Assembly (NCBI RefSeq): GCF_900168205.1
Contig: NZ_FUZE01000004.1
Span: 124,001-188,000, forward strand
Source of the DNA: Chryseobacterium balustinum
Lineage (GTDB): Bacteria > Bacteroidota > Bacteroidia > Flavobacteriales > Weeksellaceae
Direction of reading: 5' to 3'
DNA: 64,000 bases
Positions 1-8,302 of this stretch are shown in pieces. Position 1 is the stretch's first letter. Every line of letters begins with the position of its first letter. The notes below the pieces were generated by a model. It worked only from the letters and a program-made list of their open reading frames with translations. It searched no databases and was not told the DNA's origin. A program made the translations under genes and the position numbers.

Positions 1-737
1 GTTTGTCCAACGTGCTCTGTGTGAGGTCTCCATCCGATATCTGAAACCGGTTTTGAACATGCCGTTGCAGCACCTAAAACATTTGCTAAATCTTCTACCA
101 TTCCCCAGTTTTCAGGACCTTTCATTCCTCTACCTGCAGACACTACTACTTCAGCTTCTTTTAAGTCTAATTTACCTGAACTTTGCTCGTGAGAGATTAC
201 TTTAGTATCTTCATTAGCAACAGAAAGATTTTTCACTTCTTCTGAACCAGAAACTGCATTTTCTTTAACACCGAAAGCGTTTTGAGAAACAGTAAGGATC
301 ACTCCTGTTCCTTCAGCTTTTGCATGCATGAAACCTTTCCCAGAGAATGCCTTTCTTTTCACCTGAAAAGGAGCTTGACTTTCAGGAGCTTCCAAAACAT
401 TGGTAATAAGAGAATAATTTTTCATTACAGCCAACATTGGCGCTACAGAAGAAGCATCTGTTGTGTGAGGAAAAACAAGGATATTTCCGTCTGCAACTTC
501 ACTTAGCGCTTGTGCATAAGCTTTTGCCGAGAAATTTTTAAGACCCTCGTCTTTGATGTTGATTACGTTTGTTGCTCCATATTTATACAATAAATCTGAA
601 GAATCTGTTGGGTTTACAGAGATCGCTGTAACGGTATCACCCGCCTGATCTGCCACTGCTTTAGCATAAGAAACTGCCTCAAAAGCTGCTTTCTTGTAAA
701 CTCCATTTATATTTTCTGCGTATACGAATACTGCCAT
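1..737 (-). CDS. etfA: Electron transfer flavoprotein subunit alpha (partial, C-terminus cut by window edge)
   Basis: This is the alpha subunit of the FAD-containing electron transfer flavoprotein, which passes electrons from acyl-CoA and other dehydrogenases to the quinone pool. About 245 residues are visible from the ATG at 737; the family is about 315 long, so roughly the last 70 residues lie outside the window. The read-through protein contains the family hallmarks AGRGMKG and GAATACSKPVSDIGW, which begin the FAD-binding domain. It lies 95 bp downstream of etfB in the same direction, and the two subunits form a heterodimer, so co-transcription is likely. The identification is secure. Confidence 0.95.
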   Translation of the reverse strand, partial: MAVFVYAENINGVYKKAAFEAVSYAKAVADQAGDTVTAISVNPTDSSDLLYKYGATNVINIKDEGLKNFSAKAYAQALSEVADGNILVFPHTTDASSVAPMLAVMKNYSLITNVLEAPESQAPFQVKRKAFSGKGFMHAKAEGTGVILTVSQNAFGVKENAVSGSEEVKNLSVANEDTKVISHEQSSGKLDLKEAEVVVSAGRGMKGPENWGMVEDLANVLGAATACSKPVSDIGWRPHTEHVGQ

Positions 738-832
738 TTTTTTAATTTTTAGGTTTTAGGAATTAGATGTTAAAAATTAGGTTAGAAATAGTTTTAAACT
801 ATGACCTTATACCTAAAATCTGTTATCTTTTT

Positions 833-1579
833 TTAAATTACTTTAGCTTCCTCGTGAAGAAGTCTTACTAACTCATCTAAATTATCAGGAGAAACGATTT
901 TCACAGCTGCTCTTGGCGGAACAGAGTCATAAGATACACCCTGAACTTTCACTTCAGAAGAAGTAGGCTCTACCACCTGCAAAGGTTTTGTTCTTGCAGA
1001 CATAATCCCTCTCATGTTTGGAATAATCAAATCTTTTTCGTCAACTAATCCTTTCTGACCAGCGATTACAGCAGGCAATTTAACAGAAATAGTTTCTTTA
1101 CCACCTTCAATTTCTCTCACTGCAGTCGCTTCAGCTCCGTTCACATCTAAACCAACAGAAGCGTTTACGAAAGGTTGATTCAACAACTGAGCAACCATTC
1201 CAGGAACAGAACCACCGTTATAATCAATTGATTCTTTACCACAAAGAATTAAGTCGTATCCTCCATTCTGTGCTACAGAAGCAATTTCTTTCGCTGTAGA
1301 ATAGCTATCTTTCGGGTCAAGATTTACTCTTACTCCGTCATTTGCACCAATTGCCAAAGCTTTTCTGATTACCGGCTCAGTTCCAGCATCTCCTACGTTT
1401 AAAACCGTAACTGTAGCTCCCTGAGATTCTTGTAACTTGATCGCTTTTGTTAATGCGAACTCATCTAACGGATTGATTACCCACTGAATTCCGTTTTTGT
1501 CGAATGCAGATTTATCTGCTGTAAAATTGATTTTTGAAGTAGTATCTGGAACACTACTGATGCAAACTAATATTTTCAT
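833..1579 (-). CDS. etfB: Electron transfer flavoprotein subunit beta
   Basis: This 248-residue protein is the full-length beta subunit of electron transfer flavoprotein. It begins MKILVCISSVPDT and carries GIQWVINPLDEFALTKA, the AMP-binding subunit's conserved N-terminal half. It pairs with etfA just downstream to shuttle electrons from fatty-acid and amino-acid oxidation to the respiratory chain. The ATG at 1579 fits the family start. The 196-bp upstream gap holds an 18-bp perfect palindrome (1724-1741) that could be an operator; I could not place a convincing TAnnTTTG promoter there. Confidence 0.96.
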   Translation of the reverse strand: MKILVCISSVPDTTSKINFTADKSAFDKNGIQWVINPLDEFALTKAIKLQESQGATVTVLNVGDAGTEPVIRKALAIGANDGVRVNLDPKDSYSTAKEIASVAQNGGYDLILCGKESIDYNGGSVPGMVAQLLNQPFVNASVGLDVNGAEATAVREIEGGKETISVKLPAVIAGQKGLVDEKDLIIPNMRGIMSARTKPLQVVEPTSSEVKVQGVSYDSVPPRAAVKIVSPDNLDELVRLLHEEAKVI

Positions 1580-1723
1580 ATGTTGTTTTAATTATTTTCA
1601 TTTACCATATGTCACCTTACGGCTCCATGTGTGTTATAAATTTTTATTTTCAGCCTATTAAAATCCTGAGATTTTTGGAAGCTGTTTTTGTTTGTTAAGT
1701 TTTGTAAATATAAATAAAAAATA

Positions 1724-1741
1724 TATTATGCATGCATAATA
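1724..1741. promoter_or_regulatory. 18-bp perfect palindrome upstream of etfB
   Basis: TATTATGCATGCATAATA reads the same on both strands with no mismatch. It lies about 145 bp upstream of the etfB start and 35 bp beyond the stop of the SDR gene. There is no T-run, so it is not a terminator. A dimeric regulator binding site is the simplest explanation, but this is inference. Confidence 0.4.
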
Positions 1742-1775
1742 CTTATTTAATTATTATTCAGCGCATTATAAGTTT

Positions 1776-2483
1776 CTAAGACTTTGGTTTTGTTGCTCTA
1801 AACTCAATCTTGCTTGGTAAAACTCTTTGGTTCATCTTCAAAATATCCAGTACCAAGCTCCCCATATCTTCGGGCTGAATTTTCCAGGCATCTTTTTCTG
1901 ACGGAACATTCCCATTAAAATGGGTTGCTACAGAACCCGGCATAATAACAGTAGATTTAATATTATACTTTCTCAAATCAATCATTGCAGCTTGGGTGAA
2001 GCCTACCACGCCAAATTTAGAAGCATTGTAGCCGGCTCCGTTTTCGAAGAAATTAGCTCCTGCTAAACTTGAAATCGTGATATAATACCCTTCAGTTTTC
2101 TTTAATTCTTCAACTGAAGCTTTTAAAGTATGAAATACTCCGGTTAAGTTGGTATCAATCATCTCATTCCATTCTTCAGAACTTAGCTCATCAACCGGTT
2201 TAAAGATCCCCAATCCTGCATTTGCAATTACAAAATCTAATCTTCCGAATTTTTCTATGATGTTTTTAACTGCATTAAATTCACTATCTAAATTTTTAAC
2301 ATCCGAAACCAATCCCAAAACATTAGTTGAATATTGTTTTAATTCATTTTCTACTTTTTCGACATCCTCTTTCTTTCTCCCCGAAAATGCAACAGAAACA
2401 TCATTTTGAAGCAATATTTTTGCAATTCCGTATCCTACTCCTTTTGTTCCTCCTGTAATATAAGCTACTTTATTTTCTATCAT
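1776..2483 (-). CDS. SDR family oxidoreductase
   Basis: This 235-residue protein is a classical short-chain dehydrogenase/reductase. The NAD(P)-binding Rossmann motif TGGTKGVGYGI is at residues 10-20, the NNAG-type motif (NAGLG) is near residue 88, and the catalytic Ser138/139, Tyr152 and Lys156 (YNASK) are present. The substrate cannot be deduced. I place the start at the ATG at 2483; an upstream TTG adds one residue and is unlikely. The basic Arg/Lys after the first beta-alpha-beta (GRKK) leans towards NADP(H). No operon partner is evident, since it is separated from etfB by 196 bp. Confidence 0.88.
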   Translation of the reverse strand: MIENKVAYITGGTKGVGYGIAKILLQNDVSVAFSGRKKEDVEKVENELKQYSTNVLGLVSDVKNLDSEFNAVKNIIEKFGRLDFVIANAGLGIFKPVDELSSEEWNEMIDTNLTGVFHTLKASVEELKKTEGYYITISSLAGANFFENGAGYNASKFGVVGFTQAAMIDLRKYNIKSTVIMPGSVATHFNGNVPSEKDAWKIQPEDMGSLVLDILKMNQRVLPSKIEFRATKPKS

Positions 2484-2512
2484 CAATTAATTTTTTAAAA
2501 CCCTAAAATAAC

Positions 2513-2538
2513 AAAAACGCCCCAATTGGAGCGTTTTT
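2513..2538 (-). terminator. Rho-independent terminator of the downstream T9SS gene
   Basis: A nearly perfect palindrome with stem AAAAACGC and core CCAATTGG, closed by GCGTTTTT, lies 24 bp past the stop of the 2563-3468 gene. It is symmetrical and could also work on the plus strand. Confidence 0.8.
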
Positions 2539-2562
2539 AATATACTGAGATTGGTCAGTAAT

Positions 2563-3468
2563 TTATTTTTTGATAATTCTGTCAGATATTCTTCCTTTTG
2601 GGGTAGTGACGTTAATTAAATATACTCCTGCTGCCAAATTACGTAAATCAACTTTATTGTCATTCACTCCGACATTTAATTTTTTACCAGAAAAATCAAA
2701 AACTTCGATAGAATTTATTTTATCTGTTGATTCAACGATAGCAAAATCTGACGTCGGGTTTGGATAAAGCTTGTAAGAAATTTTTTTTACATCTGCTTCC
2801 GATGTACCTAAAACTCCACTTACAACTTGAATACCATCGAAGTAAGCAGAACTATTATAATTGTCATTTGTTATAGCCAAATTACCAACCATTGTACCTC
2901 CAACAACAAAACCTGTGTAAATCAATGTTCCGTTCTGATAATATTTTGCTTCGTTATTAACAAAATCCAACTCTATTTTGTAAGTATTCCAACTTCCTCT
3001 AGTAAAATCAGCATTAGTATCTACAAAAGCCAAAGATAGAGGGTCTGGCCCATCAATAACCTTGATATTTCCTTGGAAATCAAAATTCATTCTCGCATTA
3101 ATTGTCTGCTGTGAGGGAGATTGGGGTGAGAAAAAGAAATCACACTCATCTCCAAGAGTAGCTGCTACAGTAAAATATGCATTAAACAAAACTGTAACAA
3201 CCGAACCAGTAGTCGATACGGTAGGGCTAATGGCCCCTGCTGAAGAATGTACAGTTCCGTTATTACCTGTAATTTTCAATGACTGAGTTCCCGGATTTGC
3301 CTGTTCAGCCGTTACTGCACCTATATATGCGGCTGAAGTACCACCCCAACCAGCCTGCCCGGCGATTGGTCCTACTGTAAAACCCTGAGCGGTTTCAAAA
3401 CTGTAATTCATTTGTGCACTATGTAGTGCAAAAGTGGATAAAAATCCAGCTAGTAGAATTTTTTTCAT
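2563..3468 (-). CDS. T9SS type A sorting domain-containing secreted protein (tandem copy 2)
   Basis: This 301-residue protein is predicted to be exported. It has an N-terminal signal peptide ending near HSAQ, a central beta-rich domain resembling LamG/concanavalin-type lectin folds (YFDGIQVVSG near its end), and a C-terminal type IX sorting domain starting at YPNPTSD and ending RIIKK. The sorting domain directs passage through the outer membrane by the T9SS, often with anchoring to the surface. It is a diverged paralogue of the 3715-4650 gene, sharing overall layout and tail. The ligand is unknown. Its upstream region is a duplicate of the region upstream of that gene, but the -7 word there has lost its final G. 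Confidence 0.85.
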   Translation of the reverse strand: MKKILLAGFLSTFALHSAQMNYSFETAQGFTVGPIAGQAGWGGTSAAYIGAVTAEQANPGTQSLKITGNNGTVHSSAGAISPTVSTTGSVVTVLFNAYFTVAATLGDECDFFFSPQSPSQQTINARMNFDFQGNIKVIDGPDPLSLAFVDTNADFTRGSWNTYKIELDFVNNEAKYYQNGTLIYTGFVVGGTMVGNLAITNDNYNSSAYFDGIQVVSGVLGTSEADVKKISYKLYPNPTSDFAIVESTDKINSIEVFDFSGKKLNVGVNDNKVDLRNLAAGVYLINVTTPKGRISDRIIKK

Positions 3469-3483
3469 AAACTTAATATTTAA

Positions 3484-3680
3484 TTATTTTTTTCGTAAAT
3501 ATATAAAAAAAATCACACATTCATGACAATATATTCCTAAAAAAAAATATTCTTTAAGAAAAACTTCTAAAGAAGAATTATTTAATAAATTAATTTGCTT
3601 TTTACAATTACGAATAATTCTCAAAAAACATTGGGACACTCTCAATTCCTTTATAGCAATTAAACGATATGCAATGTTTA
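3484..3680 (-). repeat. Degenerate duplicate of 4671-4855 (duplication scar)
   Basis: This gap aligns along nearly its whole length with the stretch between the other T9SS gene and the dipeptidase. The shared parts, read on the plus strand, are the TTCGYAAATATATA promoter block, a decayed version of the 4720-4757 terminator, and the last codons of the dipeptidase. The best 40 bases (3626-3665 against 4801-4840) match at 36 positions by my count. It marks a tandem duplication or recombination of a unit made of the dipeptidase tail, terminator and T9SS gene. Confidence 0.85.
3608..3676 (-). pseudogene. Relic of the 3' end of the M20 dipeptidase gene
   Basis: On the minus strand this reads as 22 codons plus TAA. 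The last 15 residues, from YKGIES to FFENYS, match the true dipeptidase C-terminus with one change (I to V). Over all 22 residues I count 17 identities with the end of the 4777-6159 product. Upstream the similarity disappears within a few codons. It cannot encode an enzyme; it is a by-product of the duplication that created the neighbouring T9SS paralogue. Confidence 0.82.
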
Positions 3681-3714
3681 GAATCAAAAAACGTTCTACC
3701 GCAAAGTCAGAAAT

Positions 3715-4650
3715 TTATTTTTTTATGAATTTCTCTGTAGAGATACCATCTTTTGTTTCAACATTGATTAAGTAAATTCCTGCAGGAAGACTTCTAACGT
3801 CAATTTTATCATCTTTTAATTTTACATTTACTTTTTTACCTGTTATATCTACAACAGAAACGGTATTGATTTTAGAATCTGTTTTGATGTTTAGGATGTC
3901 GGAAGTAGGATTTGGATAGATTGATAGCATGTTTTTTATAATTTTCACATCATCTTTTGTAGATAATACACCCCCTTCATTATTAATGGCAATTCTATCA
4001 ATATAAGCGCTTCCAGAATAGTTATCATGCACAAAAGCCATTTCATCAAAATTATAATTCAGGAAGAAATTACCTGTATAAATTTGAGTATCATTTAAAT
4101 AATATGTAAGTCCTGTAGCTGTACCAACAATTTTTACACGATACCAGATATCAGCACTCCATGTTCCAGTGGTAGTCGCAAATGTGGATGATGTACCAGT
4201 AGTTTGTGCAGCAACAATCCCTCCTGTTTTATTAAATCTCAATCTTATTACATAAACTCTTCCTGCTGCACCATTTCCTATTGTCTGAAATTCATAAAGT
4301 GATGCAGTAGACGCTTTCTCTGTAATTCGAATATCAAATGAAATAGTAAAATTATTGTATGCTAGGGATGAGCCAATCGGTTTAAAAGCTCCTATTACTG
4401 CATTGTTTTGCTCTACAAAAGCAGCCTCTTTTGTAATTTTTAAAGATCTTGCTCCTCCTACAAATTGTTCTGTAGAAACTGTTTGACCAGATACATTAGG
4501 TGAACCTACTCCAATCGCAGTACTTCTCCATCCTTGCTGTGTATCAATATTTGCAGTTGTATATCCTTCACTCTCTTCAAAAGAAATTAACTGCTGAGAA
4601 AACGCTAATTGAGAAACTCCTATCAGCATAGAAAATAAAACTCTCTTCAT
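3715..4650 (-). CDS. T9SS type A sorting domain-containing secreted protein (tandem copy 1)
   Basis: This 311-residue protein has a signal peptide (cleavage near AFSQ), a beta-sandwich-like middle with a conserved segment NYSGSAYIDRI that parallels NYNSSAYFDGI in the adjacent paralogue, and a C-terminal type IX sorting domain from YPNPTSD to EKFIKK. It is predicted to be secreted or surface-attached and perhaps carbohydrate-binding; no catalytic residues are recognisable. A TAnnTTTG promoter word is present at 4677-4684. It is more distant from its paralogue than the flanking duplicated DNA is from its source, which is odd (see findings). Confidence 0.85.
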   Translation of the reverse strand: MKRVLFSMLIGVSQLAFSQQLISFEESEGYTTANIDTQQGWRSTAIGVGSPNVSGQTVSTEQFVGGARSLKITKEAAFVEQNNAVIGAFKPIGSSLAYNNFTISFDIRITEKASTASLYEFQTIGNGAAGRVYVIRLRFNKTGGIVAAQTTGTSSTFATTTGTWSADIWYRVKIVGTATGLTYYLNDTQIYTGNFFLNYNFDEMAFVHDNYSGSAYIDRIAINNEGGVLSTKDDVKIIKNMLSIYPNPTSDILNIKTDSKINTVSVVDITGKKVNVKLKDDKIDVRSLPAGIYLINVETKDGISTEKFIKK

Positions 4651-4676
4651 AAACTTAATTTTTGGTTATTTTTTCG

Positions 4677-4684
4677 CAAATATA
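4677..4684 (-). promoter_or_regulatory. Candidate -7 element of the T9SS gene (copy 1)
   Basis: On the minus strand this is TATATTTG, matching the Bacteroidota -7 consensus TAnnTTTG, 26 bp before the ATG at 4650. In the duplicated copy (3496-3503) the same word reads TATATTTA, which departs from the consensus. Confidence 0.5.
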
Positions 4685-4719
4685 TAGAAAACTCACACAC
4701 CCATGATAACATATTTAAT

Positions 4720-4757
4720 AAAATACTCCTCAAGAAAAGCTTCTTAAGGAGTATTTT
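4720..4757 (-). terminator. Terminator of the M20 dipeptidase gene
   Basis: AAAATACTCCT and AGGAGTATTTT form an 11-bp perfect stem 19 bp past the dipeptidase stop. A decayed duplicate is recognisable at about 3546-3583. Confidence 0.8.
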
Positions 4758-4776
4758 TAATAAATTAATTCACTTT

Positions 4777-6159
4777 TTAAGACTTCGAATAATTCTCAAA
4801 AAACATTGGAATACTCTCAATTCCTTTATAGAAATTAAATAAACCGTAATGCTCATTTGGTGAGTGAATCGCATCAGAATCTAAACCAAATCCCATCAAT
4901 ACAGATTTAGCTCCCAAAACCTGCTCAAACATTGAGGTAATTGGGATACTTCCGCCGCCTCTGTAAGGAAGAACTTCTTTACCGAAAGCAGATTGCATTG
5001 CATTTTTAGCTGCTAAATATTCTTTTGTATCCGTAGGTAATACATAAGGCATACCTCCATGATGCGGAGTTACTTTTACTCTCACATTTGCTGGAGCAAT
5101 TTTTTCAAAATATTTTGTAAACTTTTCTGTAATTTCTTCAGGAGTCTGATACGGAACCAAACGCATCGAAATTTTAGCTGAAGCTTTAGACGGAATTACC
5201 GTTTTTGCTCCTTCACCTGTATAACCGCCCCAAATTCCGTTGCAGTCTAGTGTTGGACGAATTGAAGTTCTCTCTAAAGTTGTATATCCTTTTTCACCTT
5301 CCACATCATTTAAACCAATAGATTTTTTAAATTCAGCAGGATTGTCTTTCAGCTTATTCATTTCAGCTCTTTCTTCATCAGAAACAGTTTCTACGTTGTC
5401 ATAAAAACCATCAATTGTGATTTGTCCGTCATCGTCAATCAGCTTAGCAATCATTCTTGAAAGCACATGAATAGGGTTAGGAACTGCACCACCGTAAAGC
5501 CCGGAATGCAAATCTCTGTTGGGTCCTTCAACTTCAACTTCCACATAACTCAACCCTCTTAACCCTGTTGTAACAGTCGGTTGCTCATTGCTATAAATAT
5601 GGGTATCAGAAATCAATATGCAGTCACAAGAAAGCTTTTCTTTGTTTTCATTTACCCAGTCACCTAAACTTACAGAACCTACTTCTTCCTCGCCTTCTAA
5701 AATAAATTTCACATTACAAGGCAGAGAGTTGGTCTTCATCATCGCTTCAAATGCTTTTACCTGCATAAAAAACTGCCCTTTATCATCTGCTGAACCTCTT
5801 GCAAAAATAGCTCCTTCAGGATGAAGATCAGTTTTCTCGATATAAGGCTCAAAAGGTGGTTTTTTCCACAGTTCTAAAGGATCTGCAGGTTGTACATCAT
5901 AATGACCATACACCAATACTGTAGGAAGATTTTCGTCAATCAGTTTTTCACCAAAAACAATAGGATATCCTTTTGTTTGGCATATTTCAACGTTGTCTGC
6001 TCCTGCATTTTTAAGGAATTCTGCACAAACCTCTGCACACTTTATAACGTCGTTGCTGTAGGCCGGATCGGCAGAAATAGAAGGAATTCTAAGTAACTCA
6101 AACAATTCATCTACGAAACGCTGCTTGTTTTCGTTGATGTAATTTAATGTTTCTTGCAT
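4777..6159 (-). CDS. M20 family dipeptidase
   Basis: This 460-residue protein is a two-zinc metallopeptidase of the M20/PepD-CNDP type, which hydrolyses dipeptides in the cytoplasm. Visible motifs are YGHYDVQP (zinc His and Asp), RGSADDKG (bridging Asp), and EGEEEVGS with the catalytic and metal Glu residues. A dimerisation domain follows in the middle, and the metal-ligand His is in the SPNEHYG segment at the C-terminus. The length is normal. No signal peptide is seen. It is followed by its own terminator and is probably monocistronic. Its last codons are duplicated 1.1 kb downstream. Confidence 0.93.
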   Translation of the reverse strand: MQETLNYINENKQRFVDELFELLRIPSISADPAYSNDVIKCAEVCAEFLKNAGADNVEICQTKGYPIVFGEKLIDENLPTVLVYGHYDVQPADPLELWKKPPFEPYIEKTDLHPEGAIFARGSADDKGQFFMQVKAFEAMMKTNSLPCNVKFILEGEEEVGSVSLGDWVNENKEKLSCDCILISDTHIYSNEQPTVTTGLRGLSYVEVEVEGPNRDLHSGLYGGAVPNPIHVLSRMIAKLIDDDGQITIDGFYDNVETVSDEERAEMNKLKDNPAEFKKSIGLNDVEGEKGYTTLERTSIRPTLDCNGIWGGYTGEGAKTVIPSKASAKISMRLVPYQTPEEITEKFTKYFEKIAPANVRVKVTPHHGGMPYVLPTDTKEYLAAKNAMQSAFGKEVLPYRGGGSIPITSMFEQVLGAKSVLMGFGLDSDAIHSPNEHYGLFNFYKGIESIPMFFENYSKS

Positions 6160-6259
6160 TGTAAATTAAATTTTGTTAAAATTAAAAAAATTGTATCGCC
6201 ACAGCAAACAAATTAGCTTTAATTTCTTTTGAAAAAAATTAATCTTGTTTCAACAAAAA

Positions 6260-6281
6260 AATCCTGCAAAAAAGCAGGATT
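6260..6281 (-). terminator. Terminator of the small lipoprotein gene
   Basis: AATCCTGC and GCAGGATT form a perfect 8-bp stem around A6. On the minus strand it is followed by TTTTTTG. It lies 23 bp past the stop at 6304. Confidence 0.85.
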
Positions 6282-6303
6282 CATATATTGTATTTTCAGA
6301 AAA

Positions 6304-6576
6304 TTAGTGCGCTGCTTTTGCAGGCTCTTCTTTCTTTGCAGTAGTAGAATCAGTTTTTGGAGCTTCAGTTCCGTGCGCGTCTTTAGCTGGTTCTGCATGA
6401 GCAGGAGTCGTCGCTTCGTGAGCAGTTCCATGAGCTTCTGAACCACCTTGATGAGCATCAGAATATCTTTCTGTACCTTCTTCCAATTTGATGATATTTT
6501 TATTCCCTCCAGCCTGGATTTTTTTACAGCTTACCGCTACCGTTGCAAGAGCTAAACATATAACTAATTTTTTCAT
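6304..6576 (-). CDS. Small His/Ala-rich lipoprotein, function unknown
   Basis: This 90-residue protein has a lipoprotein signal peptide with lipobox VAVSC (Cys17), so it should be lipid-anchored in the envelope. After about 20 ordinary residues the chain becomes low-complexity, rich in Ala, His, Lys, Glu and Thr, with six AH dipeptides at irregular spacing. No domain is recognisable. The His residues could bind metal, but the composition may also simply reflect a flexible linker. It has its own terminator. Codon use looks like its neighbours, so I regard it as a real gene. Confidence 0.7.
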   Translation of the reverse strand: MKKLVICLALATVAVSCKKIQAGGNKNIIKLEEGTERYSDAHQGGSEAHGTAHEATTPAHAEPAKDAHGTEAPKTDSTTAKKEEPAKAAH

Positions 6577-6710
6577 ATGCAGATATTTATTTTTAAATCT
6601 AATGAAATCACTTTATCGATCAATGTTTGTTGCTCAAACAATCTTTGCGATTTCTTCTATAATTTTTTATTGCCCAAAAGTAAGAAATATTGCATTTTTC
6701 GGCAACATTT

Positions 6711-7859
6711 TTAGACTGATTTTAATATTATTTTACCTTTTTTGGATTGTGTAAAAATAAGATACCGATTTCCGCCATCTTTTAACTGATATTTCTTCTT
6801 GATTTCCTCAGGTTTTAAAGGATAGTTTTTAGAAATCAAATTAAACTGTTCTTTCTTTTTAATCTGTTTTGAATCAACTACTTCCATCTCTAAAACTCTT
6901 CCCGGAAAGTCTTTAATTTTAACTTCACAAGTGTACAAATGAGTATTTGGATGCAGTTTTTTAAGTTTAAACTGGCTTGAAATTAAATTAAAAATTCCAG
7001 CTTTCAGAATCGTATTATTTGGAATATAAATAAATCTCTGCGGCTCAGAATATTCGGCAAAAGCATTCTTTTCAGAATTAATATTAAAACTAAAACTTCT
7101 CTCCTCGCTTTCAAGATTCACACAGTTACAAATTATATCTCCTGAAAAATTTTTAGAAAGGAAAACAACAATCTCTTTTACATCGTTTCTAACGGCAATA
7201 ATTTCAATTTTAGAAATATTTTTTAAAACCGAAATCAGATATTTTAAATCAATTAAAGGAGACAGTTTTATAATAACTTCTTTCGAAATTGAGAGCAACT
7301 CATCCTGAATTTCCAGAATATTTGGTGAAAGGTCTTCAAGCAGAAAAACTTTATTTTTATTCTGATCTCTTCGAGCCGGATCGAGATAAATAACATCAAA
7401 ATTTTCTTTGGTTTCATTAAGAAAATCTTCCAGCTTTATGTTGATGAAGGCCGCTTTCTTGCCCAAAACAGTCCAATTATGCTTTACAATTTCTAAAAGC
7501 TCTTTGTTTTGTTCGACTAAAGTAATCTCAACAAAATTTTTAGATAAATAATAAGCATCAATCCCGAAACCGCTTGTTAAATCGATGAATTTATTTCCTT
7601 TTAAAATTTCTGATTTGTAAAGCGCTGTTTTTTCGGAAGAAGACTGTTCAAGATTGAGTTGTGGCGGGAAAATAATTCCGTCTTTTAAAAGAAAAGGAAA
7701 TTTTTTCTGAGCCACCAGCTTTCCTTTGATTTGTTGAACGATTTCCTGCATCGAAACATCAGGAAACGGGGATTTTTTTAATAACAAAGAATGCAAATCT
7801 GCATTAAGATTTGCATTGATATATTCTTGAATTTCAGAATTTAAAGTTTCTCTTTTCAA
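6711..7859 (-). CDS. Class I SAM-dependent methyltransferase, PG1098/THUMP-like type
   Basis: This 382-residue protein has a central Rossmann-type methyltransferase domain with the SAM motif DLTSGFGIDAYYL and the catalytic-region motif YLDPARRD. An N-terminal helical part and a C-terminal region of the ferredoxin/THUMP-like kind seen in the Bacteroidota PG1098 family flank it. Such an arrangement suggests an RNA substrate, but none has been shown to my knowledge. The only start that keeps the conserved N-terminus is TTG at 7859, because an in-frame stop lies four codons upstream and the next Met is residue 37. It begins 2 bp after the DinB stop and is very likely co-transcribed. Confidence 0.83.
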   Translation of the reverse strand: MKRETLNSEIQEYINANLNADLHSLLLKKSPFPDVSMQEIVQQIKGKLVAQKKFPFLLKDGIIFPPQLNLEQSSSEKTALYKSEILKGNKFIDLTSGFGIDAYYLSKNFVEITLVEQNKELLEIVKHNWTVLGKKAAFINIKLEDFLNETKENFDVIYLDPARRDQNKNKVFLLEDLSPNILEIQDELLSISKEVIIKLSPLIDLKYLISVLKNISKIEIIAVRNDVKEIVVFLSKNFSGDIICNCVNLESEERSFSFNINSEKNAFAEYSEPQRFIYIPNNTILKAGIFNLISSQFKLKKLHPNTHLYTCEVKIKDFPGRVLEMEVVDSKQIKKKEQFNLISKNYPLKPEEIKKKYQLKDGGNRYLIFTQSKKGKIILKSV

Positions 7860-7861
7860 AT

Positions 7862-8302
7862 CTATCTTTTATAAAAAATGTAGTCTGTAAGTAAAGGTTC
7901 AATTCCGTTTTGTTTGAGTAAAGAATTAATTTGTCCTCGGTGATACGTCGAGTGATTAATTGTATGAAAAAGCATCTCAAAAATACTGTTTTCAAACTTA
8001 TTTCCTTTTGAGTTTTGGTATTCTATTTTTTGCTCAAAATCTGAATTCTCAATGATCTGAATACTCCTTAAAAAATTTTCATGATTAATTTCTTCCAAAT
8101 TTTCAAAACTATTAATTTGCCAAACTTCAAAAGTTTTTTCTCCTACAATCCTTGAATTCCAGATTTGTTGAGCATTCAACGTATGATTGATTAAACCGAT
8201 TGTTTTATCGTCTATTTTCGAAATATTTTCAGAGATAATTTTAATCATTTCCTTATTGGAATGATAAGTGTATTCAAATAAATCAATCAGTTTTTCTTTC
8301 AT
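7862..8302 (-). CDS. DinB family protein
   Basis: This 146-residue protein belongs to the DinB/YfiT four-helix-bundle family. The three expected metal-ligand histidines are visible as His40, His117 and His121 in NHTLNAQQIWN and HSTYHRGQ. Family members include metal-dependent thiol transferases and many of unknown function, so no substrate is assigned. Its ATG overlaps the stop of the upstream mutA gene (TAATG), which implies translational coupling, and the methyltransferase follows after 2 bp. Confidence 0.88.
   Translation of the reverse strand: MKEKLIDLFEYTYHSNKEMIKIISENISKIDDKTIGLINHTLNAQQIWNSRIVGEKTFEVWQINSFENLEEINHENFLRSIQIIENSDFEQKIEYQNSKGNKFENSIFEMLFHTINHSTYHRGQINSLLKQNGIEPLLTDYIFYKR

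Noticed and set aside
3484..3687. 67-codon open frame between the two T9SS genes
   Set aside because: It runs through a duplicated terminator and dipeptidase relic in a different frame from the fossil codons and has no start signal or protein-like composition.
6229..6754. Plus-strand open frames opposite the small lipoprotein and its upstream region
   Set aside because: They are antisense shadows of the lipoprotein and of an AT-rich spacer, and contain no recognisable domain.
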